64,000 nt of DNA from Paramacrobiotus metropolitanus (lineage: Eukaryota > Tardigrada > Eutardigrada > Parachela > Macrobiotidae), in NCBI RefSeq assembly GCF_019649055.1, contig NW_026570236.1, positions 1,054,001 through 1,118,000 of the forward strand. The letters run 5' to 3'. Below the pieces are notes generated by a model. That model was not told where the DNA came from, searched no databases, and was given only the letters and a program-made list of their open reading frames with translations. The translations under genes were made by a program, and so were the position numbers. Shown here piece after piece: positions 22,910 to 35,080 of the stretch (within the stretch, counting starts at the first letter, position 1; every line of letters starts with the position of its first letter).

Positions 22910-25900
22910 TATGTGGCAACCAAGTACAGCCGCAACCCCTAAAATCGGGCATCAGCAACATACTTACAAAACCAGGTGGTTTAGAGTTTCAGAATAATTA
23001 CAAGATTGACCGTCCTGCCATTATACCACCGCTTAAATCAGCAAAACTGGAGTCTGTGCCAAGGCGATGTACTGTAACTTTTCATCATGTATGTGCGGCT
23101 GTGCGTGACCGTGCTGTTATCATTCAAAGAGAACCCCAGAATGTTTGGCATACGAACCGAGCCTATTACAGATACAGATTGATTAGCCGAAGGAAACAAA
23201 TAGTTGATCCCAGTGTCGGCCTGGAATTATTTTCCCTGTGATTGTGGAGGATAACTGCAGCTCCGCCGTAAACAATCGTTCGTGCCGATGCACGAAATCC
23301 ACCGGGCACTGCAATGCCCAGAGGATTCGGCAGAATATTAATTTACAAAATTTCACGGCGCTGTTATATGGGTGACGCCTAATCCCGCGGTCGTTGTACC
23401 TCTCTCACCGGCGCACCGCCAGCAAAACATTGGTTTCATTATGCATTAATATTTCATGAACATGTCTTTCCGATTCAGTTTTCCTTTTCTAAGTGATATC
23501 ATTACGAACGAGTACTCTACTACGTGTATAGCTTGTCGCGTTCTACTTCTAGAGATACAGCGAACTGTGCAAAGTACCGTATTTCAGAATTTAATTTGGT
23601 AAGGCTCCCGTGCCGATTATTTAACGTTTAACACATCTGCGCTTTGAGCTTCATTGTACTTACATATGTTATTAGTATAGTATCGTACTTATACAGGGGA
23701 TCCGTTTTACCCTTATTCAGATATACTGCGTGAATCAGCGTGATGTATGACAAAGAAACGACGCCTTCAAATTTCAAAATTGGTCTTTGAAACAACGAAG
23801 AGAAACATTGTTATATCCAAACAAGCCAGTGTGTTGACATTTCGTGTTTGCCTCAATAGACACGACCTCGCGTTGGACAATGAACAGGCTGGATTCTTTC
23901 AAGAATAGCTGCATTTTCACTATCCAGGCTCAGATAAATATGGTTTTGTACTGCAACTTGTGACTGCACTGTCTGCACAATCTTCGGAAAATGCATTTAT
24001 TGGCTGTGACAAAAACGCCTACGCTGGTTGACCCTAAGACATTCCTCAAGTGAGGGTGACCGTGTCTGCAAGTCAAAAAAATTGGTATGTAGTTTACTGG
24101 ATTCTTCTCCACAGGCTTCGTATGTGCGAGTTTCTTGCAATTTTGCCGAATAATTTATTACTTCCATATTACTTATTTCATTCTAGTGCTCGGAAATTTA
24201 TAAGCAGTTTGCCTCCCCAGCGGCACCCCCTGACAAATACTCGTAGCAAGATACTATAAGAATTCGCTACGAAACGTACTGGTGCAAAACCCTTTAAAAA
24301 AACCAAGGGTTACGGTGAGCAGGCGCATTTCATCCCAATAGGCAGCTATCCACTCCTTCGTTGGTTGAACTCATCAAACTGTGGATATTGGGGAGAAAGG
24401 GATGCGCCAAACCAAGGTGCTTGCTGCAGCAAAGTTGAGTCTGGTAACTTGATAAATCTTGTGCAGGAGTATAGCTGTGCTAGCCCGCATAGTCGGCGGA
24501 ATTGTTGCTGCATTGGGCCTTTCAGCCGGCCATAAATTTCAAAAGTTAAAAGACTCGTTGTTAAAAGAACAGCAAGAACGTAATACGATGGTGTACAAAG
24601 CTGTTCATGCTCACAAGAAGTTTGATATTATCATGAGTGAGCGCACTAAAACGCGTACGCAGGCCCGTGACCTTTCCAGGTTATTTAGAAAAAGACTGAC
24701 TCGAATGTACTGTATATATATACCTCTACTTACTATTGGGATACACTTCAAGAACCCTTGCAATTAAACCTGTCAGTTTCCTTATGGCACTTGTAGACTT
24801 GTAGTTAGTTGTACGAGAATACTTCGTATCATTTTGTAATCGGTATTCTGGTTTTGTTGTATCGTCGATAAGTATGCAACAGGAATCGCGCAAATTCCAA
24901 TCTAATCTATTTTATGCCTACCTGCCAACTGCCGGAACCGGAAAATCAAGCAGCACCGTGTAGAGTCACTGTAGTCATAGTATTACTAAAGTGTGCATAC
25001 TGTCAGAAATCTTTGGAGAAACACACTGACCTTGATATGCATTTTAGAATGTCACGTAGTATCATTACCTAGAGCCTAGCGCAGGCCGCCTTTACCCCAC
25101 GAACCGGTTTATTTGCATACCACGGTTTGTAGTTGCGGTCGAGTATGCGAGTGATTCTTTACCACAAACAGAAATCAAACCACTCGGAACTTTCAGTTAT
25201 TATTTCGCTTCGAAATATTACAGATATTGTTAATATATGGTAATACACATTTCTACCTAGCTGCCGACCTGCTGGACACAGAATTAAATGCGCATACTTT
25301 GTTACCGTTGAGCAAGCCGCACAAAGGTCATGCCAAATTTGTGAGCTATTAAACAACCCAGGCTACTACAGACCAGGACCTAATGGTTTCTGTACCAGGA
25401 GCTAATGGTTTTTCAACCGGAGCGATTCATTGGAAGGAAAGGGAAAAGTGCCGTTGCCCAAGCAGTTCGTTCCATTCTACATAGATACTCGTACATATAT
25501 AACAATAGATATATCAATGTACATTGTAATGTACCGTAACCGGTTTATTTGCATACACGTTACATTGAGTTTTCGACATTTCGACAGTGATTTCTTTGTA
25601 TGAACGATTTTTCTTCTTTGGGAAGCCGAACATACGCTGGAATGCATATGGTATGGTATGGCGAAGTATCTGACTTTCTGTTTTTTGTGAATACGTTGCG
25701 AAATCTAGAGTAGCGGTTCGCTTAGTAGACGGCCGGCACCTTCCTGTATTTGATCATAATTTTGATGGTTGATGATAATCGCTCTGGATTTAGAGTGTCT
25801 CGCAGACTGATAAGTGGCGGCAGACATGCAGTCTTAAATTCCATGCGACGCAACGCCTTGAAGTCGGAATGATATTTGAAGGTGATCATCATATTTCATG

Positions 25901-27071
25901 GTCGCTTGCGACTACATTCTAACTGGTAAGTATGCTCGCAATAAACTTTGCAATCCCCAATCCCCATGCAAAATGTTGAATTACTTCTAGAAAGTTTTTT
26001 CTGAAAACAAATTCCGCGAATTCAGGAATCTCGTATTGTCTAACGGTAAATACAGTACATGACAATAGCAACATCTATATAATTATACAATAACAGTGTA
26101 GTAGAGCTGATCATGCTAAATACCGAACATAAAACTGTTAGTCTTGTAATAACTTTTGGCATCAAATCTCACATATTATGGGTGATTTCACTGTTTCGCT
26201 CGTAGACAGTACTAGACAGTAGACACTGTACTTACAAGTTACAAGTTAAATATTAATAAATAATACTTAATTATGTGTTTAATCAACCGCGTTTAGTAAT
26301 CTCCCGGATGGCTTTTAATTTCCGAACTCTGCGTTATTTTTTTACTGTATGTTTTACATATTTTGTTGTTTGTTATTGACTTTTTTATCTGATATGCCGA
26401 ATGATCGTTATGCTTCGTGTTTATCTATGGAAACCGAATGCACCGGAAAGTAGCTGTACGTATGTTAATTTATTGCATAGTTCGCATCCGCAGCGGCTGC
26501 GCACCGCGCCGAACGAACACTTGGTAAGCCAGGGTAGCGCAGATGAAAAACGCTGTCCTGGCATTCGGCTATCCGTTTTATGGGGTAAGCTTGTGACTGT
26601 AAACTCACATTTTCAACTCGTGCAGGAACGCGCACAAGTCCGTGATTGTTAGTGGGGCTTATTTTTAAAATCCAGCGGAAACCGAAAGTCGTATGCTTTC
26701 GTTATCAACAAGTACAGTAAGTCTTGCATTTTGGCATTTCGTTGCTACTCCTGCCACTCGGCTGCCAGTAAGGAGCTTGTTTCGGTAGTTTGGCGGAAGA
26801 TTGCGACAGTCAGAAATCTGCGGCTGCAGTCAGCTTCCCTGATTAAAGTTGTAAGTAAATCTACATGTAGTCTGCCACTTTGAACGCAATAACTCCGCGT
26901 TGCAACTGAATGTTGTATCTTTGTATTCCTGGCATGAAAGTTCGGTAATTGCCCAACTGGTACAAGTCCTTCATCCGGTAGCCATAAGCTAGTAGATTCA
27001 CGGCGTAAAGTTAGAACACATTCAGCAGTTATGAAAGTTAGTTTTCCAGATGTTCCCAGTTCCTTGTCAAC
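22910..27071. other. gene-poor region between the cyclase and the SMYD array
   Basis: The cyclase promoter should lie at its left end. At 24468-24767 an open frame follows an acceptor-like TTGTGCAG and encodes a lysine-rich, helical stretch (KDSLLKEQQERNTMVYK) of unknown family; it might be one exon of an unmodelled gene. A P450 relic occupies 25300-25875. A direct repeat (AACCGGTTTATTTGCATAC) occurs near 25097 and 25540. Other frames look random. Confidence 0.4.
25300..25875 (+). pseudogene. P450 relic, exons 6 and 7
   Basis: Nucleotide similarity to exons 6 and 7 of the P450 at 13082-16394 is plain. The stretch near 25314-25485 matches the region running from GCACAAAGGTCATGCC to CCCAAGCAGTTC of exon 6, and 25619-25870 matches exon 7 from GGAAGCCGAACATGCGCTGG. 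The reading frame is broken by stops, indels and an internal duplication (CCAGGACCTAATGG against CCAGGAGCTAATGG). The exon 7 start keeps its position after a T-rich tract, so the copy arose from genomic DNA with introns, not from mRNA. It is not functional. Confidence 0.85.
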
Positions 27072-29677
27072 ATGAGCGGTAAATCTGTTGCTGCTGGACA
27101 GATCATCGTTTCCAGCGAAGTCTGGGTTTGGTCGTTCGAATGGCACCAGCATCAGACACACTGCGCCTTTTGCTTTCGGAACTCAGCAAATCTGCGGTCG
27201 TGTCAAGGATGCCAGTTGTATCGATACTGCAACGCAGAATGTCAGGTAGGACCGTAGGCAAAGCGAAGACAGCTTCTTAAATTTTGCAGAGAAACAGAAC
27301 AAATCGTTGCTTATGAAGCGACTAATTTGTCGTTGAACCGTTGATGGTTGGCAGTTGACAAAGTTGCTTTTCGCATTGATTTGCGTTTGCTGCTAGTTTA
27401 CTGGGTGCATTACCAGTTAGTACGCAACTTCTCAGTCGATGGTTGGGGTTACACAAATCTTTTTCTGATAAGCACTTGCCCTGTGGTCAGTGCCCGGAAA
27501 CCCGGGATCAGGGCGTGTAGCCGTTTGAATTGGGTACTTACGAACAGTTGACAGCTGCTTGTTCCTTCAATGCGCTTCGGAGTACCTACACGTTGTAAGC
27601 GAATCCAGATTCGGACTTGCGTTGCATCAACTGCATCTTGCAAGTGCTGTGCTTACGTACAGCTTAGGACAAAATGGTCGCATACCCAAAATCTCCACAT
27701 TCAGTACGAATGCAGCGCAGTGCACTGTACGACTGAGTTCAAAATATCCGTTTCGTACAAGTGCACTGCACCGCTTGCGTACAGAATGCTGGGTATGGGG
27801 CTATGCGACCATTTAGTCCTACATTGTAGTTGTACATTTGCAAATGTGGTTCATCGGAGCTTCTCAAGTACAGACCCTGGCATATAGCGGTGTTCGATAT
27901 TTCAGCGTGCCGACTGGAAAAAGGAGCACAAATGCGAATGCGATCTTCTGAAGCGTGTCCGAGACTACAGACAAGAAACCGAAACTTACCCTGAGGTCCA
28001 TCGTATGGCGAGGATGATGCGGCTTGCCAGCGGTATACAGGGCGACACTTCGCAAACATTTGCCACGAGTTCCATCATTCTACTTAAAATTATAAATAAA
28101 ATTATGGTAATATTAATGCATTAAATGTGTGCACCAGTGATAAAAATTTTGTACAGATTTGTACAAATGTCATCTCTGTGCCATATGTTTGTGTTTCACA
28201 GAAAATGACGAAGGAGAGCATCTCCGGTTATGACGAAAAGTTATCGGCGGGGAACATCCTTGAAATGTTTCCTAGTGTTCTCACAGCGGTAACACGGTGT
28301 GTTTGTTATTTATTAATTATTACGCTCATTTTGACTTTAGTTCGTGTATTTTGGGCCGTCATGCTGTTTTGCAGAAAACTGGAATTTGTTCGAGAAAAAA
28401 TGTTCCAAGGGTTACTGAAAGCAGCATTTCCGGAATTGGTTGCAAAAGAATCCCTTTGGCCGGAATATCTTGTTGCTGAAACTCTGACAAAAATTGACTT
28501 GCATCAGCATGCTATCATCAATTATGACGGTGGTCGTCCGTTTTTCTTTGGAATGGGTCTCTTTCCGGCTGTCCCCAATGGTCTCTTAGACGAAGCGTGT
28601 TCCGATCAGAATGCTGTGGTTCTGTTTAACGGAAGGACTCTCCTGTTGTACGCTGTGGATGATATTCCCAACTATACTGGGCTAGACGACGTACGTAAAA
28701 ACAGTTAACACAGAAATCGCTGATTTCGCTGTAACGCGCGGTCTATTTTTGTAGGTGCAGTTGTGTGATTTGCGAGAGTTTCCCTTCCGATGGCCGGTGA
28801 AGCAGCGGCGCGAAATGTACGCAGACAAGTTTGGCGGCGCGGAATGCACATGTCGCAAATGTACTAAGGAATATGTAAGTTTTTGTTTGAAGAAAACTTT
28901 TACGGAATAATTTGTCTTTACCTGCATAGATACTACTGTATTGATTCACAGGAAGCGATTATAAATCCGTTGAAATGTGCCACAAAAGGATGCACAGAGC
29001 GTATTCCAAGTGATGATCGCGCGTTGGAGCCATGTGCGCAGTGCGGCGCGATCAACGAGGTCAATCTTCGGAAGCTACAGACGTTTCGAGATAAGCACGA
29101 AGAAGACTTTTCCGGGTACCTTGCCATGTGGTTAAAACGAGACTGTCACGCTATTATGCCTAAGAAATTCCCATTATGGAAAGAGCTGGAGAAGGCGAAT
29201 ATTCTGCAGCCGGAAGCGCAGCTTCGCTTCGTCCTTGGCTGGGATGTGGCTCGATCGTGCGATGAAACTGGACGACATCAGGAAGCATGGGAGATATACC
29301 GCCACATGATTGTTTGCCTGCGGTAAGTTACTGAAATCAATTTCCTAGTGGTGTGAACTCTGAAGCCAAAGATTGGTTTACATTTTCACAGGAATATTGC
29401 TCCCAGATATAGCTTTTATCGTGCCCAGTTTCTTCGTGAAGCGTCAACCAGTATCGTCTACTTGGGAATGAAATTCATGATGATGAGCAAGACACAGAAG
29501 ACTCGACTGGTGTCGCTGCTTTTGGATGCGTTTCCGTTGGCTATTGACTGCATGAAAGAGGCACGGGATACCTATTCGACGTTGTGCGGGCAATGTGTAA
29601 TTACTAAGGATATTGCCGAAGCATTGGAGATGGAAGAGATGTTTTTCGCAAACGTGGTAGAATTTTCTAAAGGATAA
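27072..29677 (+). CDS. SMYD-family MYND/SET protein, array copy A
   Basis: Known relatives are lysine methyltransferases and scaffold proteins. Exons 27072-27245, 27906-28106, 28202-28296, 28375-28690, 28755-28874, 28952-29322 and 29392-29677 give 520 residues. The MYND finger is complete: C31, C34, C44, C47, C53, C57, H66 and C70. The SET core is in exon 4, the post-SET cluster (ECTCRKC) in exon 5, a second zinc-like cluster (LKCATKGC ... PCAQC) and helical repeats in exons 6-7. The expected NHSCxPN motif is replaced by EACSDQNA, so S-adenosylmethionine binding is doubtful. The layout resembles the insect SmydA/SMYD4 group. Exon 2 is almost identical to that of copy B for most of its length, which suggests gene conversion. 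Intron 1 is about 500 bases longer than in B and holds a fold-back element. Confidence 0.9.
27637..27847. mobile_element. fold-back element in intron 1 of SMYD copy A
   Basis: Two diverged arms of about 100 bases face each other, sharing blocks such as AATGGTCGCATA and GCAGTGCACT with their reverse complements. The arms nearly touch, with a centre near 27745. It is missing from the otherwise related intron 1 of copy B (167 bases), so it was inserted after, or lost since, the A/B duplication. No coding capacity. Element family unknown. Confidence 0.65.
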
Positions 29678-30649
29678 AACTAATAGTCGTGTCACTTGAT
29701 AACTTCGATTTCAGAGGCGTGAAATCAAAACAGGAGTAATCATCGATTAAGCGACTGGTTTTTTTGACGAAAACTTTTTATGATTCTCAAATTCTTAAAT
29801 TTTAGCATCAGTAATTTCGGACAGATGTAGCACATAATTTTGCAACTTTGTGTCATTTGCCAGTGTATACGCGTACTGTTGTTGCTTGGAACTGCAGTGC
29901 CGTCAAGGCGTCAACAGGTGGAATTAAGTATAAATAATCATCATCCTCTCGTCATCTAAGGCGTTTCCAGCTGGTTACTCCCATAAAACAGAAACCCCAG
30001 AACGTTCTGTAACTTCCGGCGGTTTCCTTGTACTATTAATGCGTTTAATGTAAATTTATACGAAATGGTTTATTGGTGGCATTTAGAATGATCTCGCCTG
30101 GTTAGCAATATTTATGGCTTTAAGAATATCTGCAGCATTCAGTTGCATTGTGATTCTGTGTCAACACAATTGAATTTTAAGCAACAGAATTATTTAACTT
30201 GAACTCTGTGCCACAAGAAAGCAGATTCATATTCAAGAAAATAACGACAATTCCGAGAACTGAAATAATATTATAATTATAAGAAACACAAAATTCTCTA
30301 TCACCTTCAAGACTAGAGGAGGTAACACTGTAATAAAGTTCGGACAGTTTTAATGCTCGAAGAACTGGGTTAAGCCGTTCAAGACTTCAAGCATACTAAT
30401 TCCGTTTGATTGCGAACTGAGATCGACCACATCCGGTCCGGATGAGTTCCCGAATTCGCTTTCACGCAGTCGATTAACTCAAACAAATTACACTGTAAAC
30501 AGTGTACGACAAAATGTTTAGGAAACAGGAAGCCTAACAGCAGGAAGAAGTACATACACGCCGTACAGCTTACGGTATTGCCGCATGCGGTATGCGGTAC
30601 CGTCAATTCGGTTACTGTATGTTAATACCAACCGACACGAAAATCATGA

Positions 30650-31131
30650 GCAGATGTGCCTGCCAGTGGTAGTCTTTGGCAATTCAGATTGGCTGCGTTG
30701 AGTTAGCCAACCACTACTGCGCACTGGGGTACTTCGGGACATATTGCGGGATGTACTCGTGGATGTACTGCAGGAGAAACTGCGGGAGCACTTCGCGGTG
30801 CAGTACGAACTTAAAATTAATGTACTACAGGATGTACTACACGTTGTACTACAGGATGTACAACAAAACGTACACTGCAAAAGCTGGCATAATTCGGTAC
30901 CGTTCTGCAAGTCGCAAGATGAGCCTGTTTAGTGAGTTTTTTTATCTTAAAAAAACCTAAGAATCCTAAGAAAACTTAGAAACCTAAGAAAACCTAAGAA
31001 ACCTAAGAAACCCGAGGAACTGAAGAAACTGTTCCCAAAAAAGCTCCAGAAGTCCTGTACGCAGTTGTGGTTGGCCGCTCGAACACGGCCCATCCGCACT
31101 GCGCGCTGCGGTTATTGGTAGGCACATCTGC
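30650..31131. mobile_element. inverted-repeat element with about 90-base arms
   Basis: The left end (30650-30743) and right end (31040-31131) match as reverse complements over two blocks, GCAGATGTGCCT at the outer edge and GCCAACCAC.ACTGCG further in, with divergence between. The interior holds low-complexity tandem units. No transposase and no clear target duplication were found, so the exact ends are uncertain. Probably an old non-autonomous DNA transposon. Confidence 0.55.
30950..31012. repeat. minisatellite of CCTAAGAAA-type units
   Basis: About six degenerate 9-base units (CCTAAGAAA, CTTAGAAA and similar) occur head-to-tail inside the inverted-repeat element. No coding role. Confidence 0.75.
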
Positions 31132-31693
31132 CTATTTAAAGATTTTTGGCCATACCAGGTATACAAGTACACGTACCGTATTAAACCGTAGACTGACCGG
31201 TGAGTCATTGAAACCGTACGTATCAGAATTATAAACGTACGTTACTACCGGTACGGTTTGGCACCTCTATACTCGGCTCATTCTGCTGTATTGAACAGTG
31301 TTGACACACTGTGTTAATAATTTGTTAAGTAGTTCTAAGGTTTTTAGGACGAATATCCGTGGTTGAATCCTGCTCAGGAGCCAGGAAGAAGCTTTTGCTA
31401 ATTTGGCATGAGTTTCCGTCGTGACTGAATGAGTAGCGATTACTACTAGCGATGCTATCTCAGTAGGGATAAGGAAGCAAGTCTACGCAACTTGGAGTCT
31501 CAAACTCATCTTTTGACTGGATTTTCTACAGCAGTACGTTGCACCTTTGAATTTCATAGAAAGTTATCGTTTGAAACTAACGTAGAAGTGTCGAAACTTA
31601 ATGCAGCAGCCTGAAGGTTAATTTGGACAAGGAAGTTTTGAGCAGCAAGTATCGTACATGCGATTTCTGGTTTTGCAGGTGTCAGCTGGCAAC

Positions 31694-33977
31694 ATGAGTG
31701 GCAAACCAGTTGCTGCTGGACAGATCATAGCGTTCAGCGAAGTTTGGGTTTGGTCGTTTGAGTGGCACCAACACCAGACACGTTGCGCTTTTTGTTTTCG
31801 GAACTCTACAAGTCTGCGATCGTGTCAAGGATGCCAGTTGTATCGATACTGCAACGCAGAATGTCAGGTACTCATGGATGACAGCTTGTGCTTGCAGCCT
31901 GTAGCAGAACAGATCGTGGTTGTGGTAGCCTTGTACAATACACTACGGTGATCTTGAGATTTGCAAAATTTCGTTTATTAAGCCAGCGGTAACCCTTAAG
32001 CATAGCTGATGGGTTGTGCTGCTCGATATTTCAGCGCGCCGACTGGAAAAAGGAGCACAAATGCGAATGCGATCTTCTGAAGCGTGTCCGAGACTACAGA
32101 CAAGAAACCGAAATTCACCCTGAGGTCCATCGTATGGCGAGGATGATGCGGCTTGCCAGCGGTATACAGGGCGACACTTCGCAAACATTTGCCACGAGTT
32201 CCATCATTCTGCTCAAAATCCTGAACAGAATGCATGTAAGGCAAACTGCGCAGACTACTGCACGGTGTACAAAAGTGACAAGATTAAGGGTGTGCATACG
32301 AATTTGCAGTATCTTTTCTGAGGCCTTTTGTTTGTGTTTTGCAGATTAATAGGAAGGAGACTATCTCCGGTCGTGACAAAAAATTGTTAACCGGGGAAAT
32401 TCTTGAAATGTTCCCTAAAGCTAGCACAGTTGTGGCAGCACGGTATATATTTGTAATTCATTGCGTGGTTTTTCGTCGTTTCAGACATACTTTTCTTCTT
32501 TCTCCACACGGTGTGCTTTTATAGGAAACTGGATTTTGCTCGAGAAAAAATGTTCCAGGGTTTATTGAAAGCAGCACTTCCGGATTTGATGGAATTTCTA
32601 GCGGGTGAACCGGTTCGGCCGGAATTTTTTCTTGCCGAAACTCTCACAACAATTGCGCTGCATCAGCATGCTATGACTGATTATCTCGGAGGTCGTCCTG
32701 TCTTCTTCGGAATGGGTCTCTATCCCCGTTTCCCCAATGGGCTTTTACGGGAAGCGTGCTCCGATCAAAATGCCGTAAAGCTGTGCCGTGGACGGACCCT
32801 CTTGCTGTACGCTTCGGACGACATTCCCAGTTACACTGGACTTCACGATGTATGTGACCAATGCGGTTTTGGAGCACTTGATCATTGATATTTTTTATGG
32901 GATAATCTCACGGTTACGTCCGATTATTCTATACAGGTGCTGTTGCGTGATTTGAGGGAGTTTCCCTTCAGATGGCCGGTAAAACAGCGGCGCGCTATGT
33001 ACGCAGACAAGTTTGACGGCGAGGAGTGCACTTGTCGAAAATGTACCAAGGAATACGTAAGTTTCTTAATGATAAATATTTTGTTACAGAATATGCTATA
33101 CGAGCACCAATAATTTGTAATTTTGTGCTCGCTTTTTTAAAAAGTAGTTATTTTGTTCTGTTATTTTTCTCTTTCAATTTTGTCTTGATATTTCCGCAGG
33201 AAGCGACTATAAATCCGTTGAAGTGTGCCACGAAAGGATGCCGAGAACGTATTCCAAGTAATGATCGCGCCCTAGAGCCCTGTGCACAGTGTGGTGCAAT
33301 CAACGAAGCTAATCTCCGTAAGCTGCAGACGTTTCTGAATAAGCACGAGGAGGAGTTTGCCGAATACTGTGCCATGTGGCAGAAGAATGACTGTGAAGCT
33401 ATCATGCCAAAGAAATTCCTCTTATGGAAGGAGCTGGAAAAGGCTGATATTCTGCAGCCGGAAGCGCATCTTCGCTTTGTCCTTGGCTGGGATGTGGCTC
33501 GAGGTTGCGACGAAACTGGACGACATCAGGAAGCGTGGGAATTATTTCGTCCCATGATTACATGTTTGCGGTAAGTCTCTTACGGAATTGATTTTTACAT
33601 ACCGGTTGAATGAAAGACTGGCTCATATGGGATTATTTTTACATATTACTTGTTGAATGAAAGACTGGCTCATAATTTCACACTTTCACAGGGATATTGC
33701 TCCCAGATACAATATTTATCGGGCCCAGTTTCTCCGCGAAGCGTCTACGTGTGTCTTAAACTGGGGAATGAAATTTGTGGCAATGAGTAAAGCCCAGAAG
33801 ACTCGTCTGGTGCCGCTGCTTTCGGATGCGTTACCGTTGGCAATTGACTGCATGAAAGAGACGCTGGATACCTATTTGACATTGTGCGGGGAGTGTGTAA
33901 TCTCTGTGGATATTGAAGGAGCATTGATGATGGAAGAGATGTTTTTGGCACAAGTTTTAGAATTTTTTAAAGGGTGA
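31694..33977 (+). CDS. SMYD-family MYND/SET protein, array copy B
   Basis: Exons 31694-31867, 32035-32235, 32345-32442, 32525-32849, 32937-33056, 33200-33570 and 33692-33977 give 524 residues, and all six introns match copy A in position and phase. The MYND cysteines and histidine, the post-SET CTCRKC and the second cysteine cluster (LKCATKGC, PCAQC) are intact. The SET cofactor motif reads EACSDQNA, as in A, without the family's asparagine-histidine pair. It is the closest relative of A; exon 6 differs at roughly one base in seven, yet most of exon 2 differs at only about three positions. Intron 6 has a 48-base tandem duplication (TTGAATGAAAGACTGGCTCA). The frame is uninterrupted and the gene looks functional. 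Confidence 0.92.
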
Positions 33978-35080
33978 ATTGGACAAAGTCAGTGGCAGAG
34001 TCGTGTAATCGAAAATAGGCGTAATCTTTGCGTGCCCAACTGACTTAGAACATTTTTTTATGGAGAAGTGTTGCGATTTTCAGTTTTACTTTTTTAACTC
34101 ACTTGTCAGGTCATGTTGACCAAATGTGGCAGTGCATGATTTTACTGCTCACTGTCAGTTTTATTATTGTCTGAGAATTGTGATTATAAATTTGCAGTGC
34201 GACTGAAGTAATAAGGATTAAAGATCAATAATCCATGGGGATGGACGCGTTGATCACAGCGAGTTACAATTATGCCGAGAAATAAAAAGTAATAAAATAA
34301 AGTTTGTAATAGTCATTTGTCGGCTCGTTATACCAGTGTGTAATAAGTACGTAATTGTAAATTGTTACATAATGCAAGCCAACATTGAGAAAGACCGAAA
34401 ACAAGAAAATGAAGAAACATTTTCGACCACGGGCCGAGATCGTACTGACATTGGTCTGCCGGCGGAAGTACTGTAATCGCCGTCGGCAGTCAGTACTTAC
34501 ATTATTTACATTCATGACTTACTTATTTACATTCATGATACGGTAACTCACTTTGATAATACGTCCGGCTGAACTATCCTGGTTGACGCTTACCGCAACA
34601 TTAAATTTTATGATTTTACATACACAACAAAAAACAAGGACACTTTCACTAACAATAAAATGACTAATGAAGTAACAATAAGCCTACTTAATACTGTACT
34701 TACCATTAGCTTACTAGTCACAGCAGTCAGTGCCTCAGTGGTGCTAAGTGCTAACTGCTTATTAAACAGCTTACTACAGCTGTAAAAATTATGTAGATCA
34801 TGCTGCCGAGTGCAGAAGAGAAATCTCCATTCTTATGCGTGCACGGCTGCACGCGTTTTGTAGTAGACTGCTGATAAGCACTTTTTTGTTTTTTCCACTT
34901 CCATAAGTTGCTTTCCTGTTGAGCTGCCATCACGTTTGCGTTAAGTATTTCCGTATTACGATTCTAATGCGCAGACATAGCAAAGTTGTAAGCTACCAGT
35001 CACTAGCACAGTCATTGCTTGGTGATCGATTTGTGATTCTGACCACCAGACATCCCGCTGATTAACCAGCGCTTTCGATA
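33978..35080. other. intergenic region between SMYD copies B and C
   Basis: AT-rich, no gene seen. Open frames near 34270-34515 and 34751-34933 are low in complexity and unsupported. The last 100 bases should contain the promoter and 5' UTR of copy C. Confidence 0.5.

Larger units (their letters stand above)
29678..31693. other. intergenic region between SMYD copies A and B
   Basis: Contains the inverted-repeat element at 30650-31131 and otherwise AT-rich sequence with no gene seen. Degenerate GATGTACTACA-like tandem units lie at about 30745-30865. Short open frames across them are products of the repeats. Confidence 0.55.
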
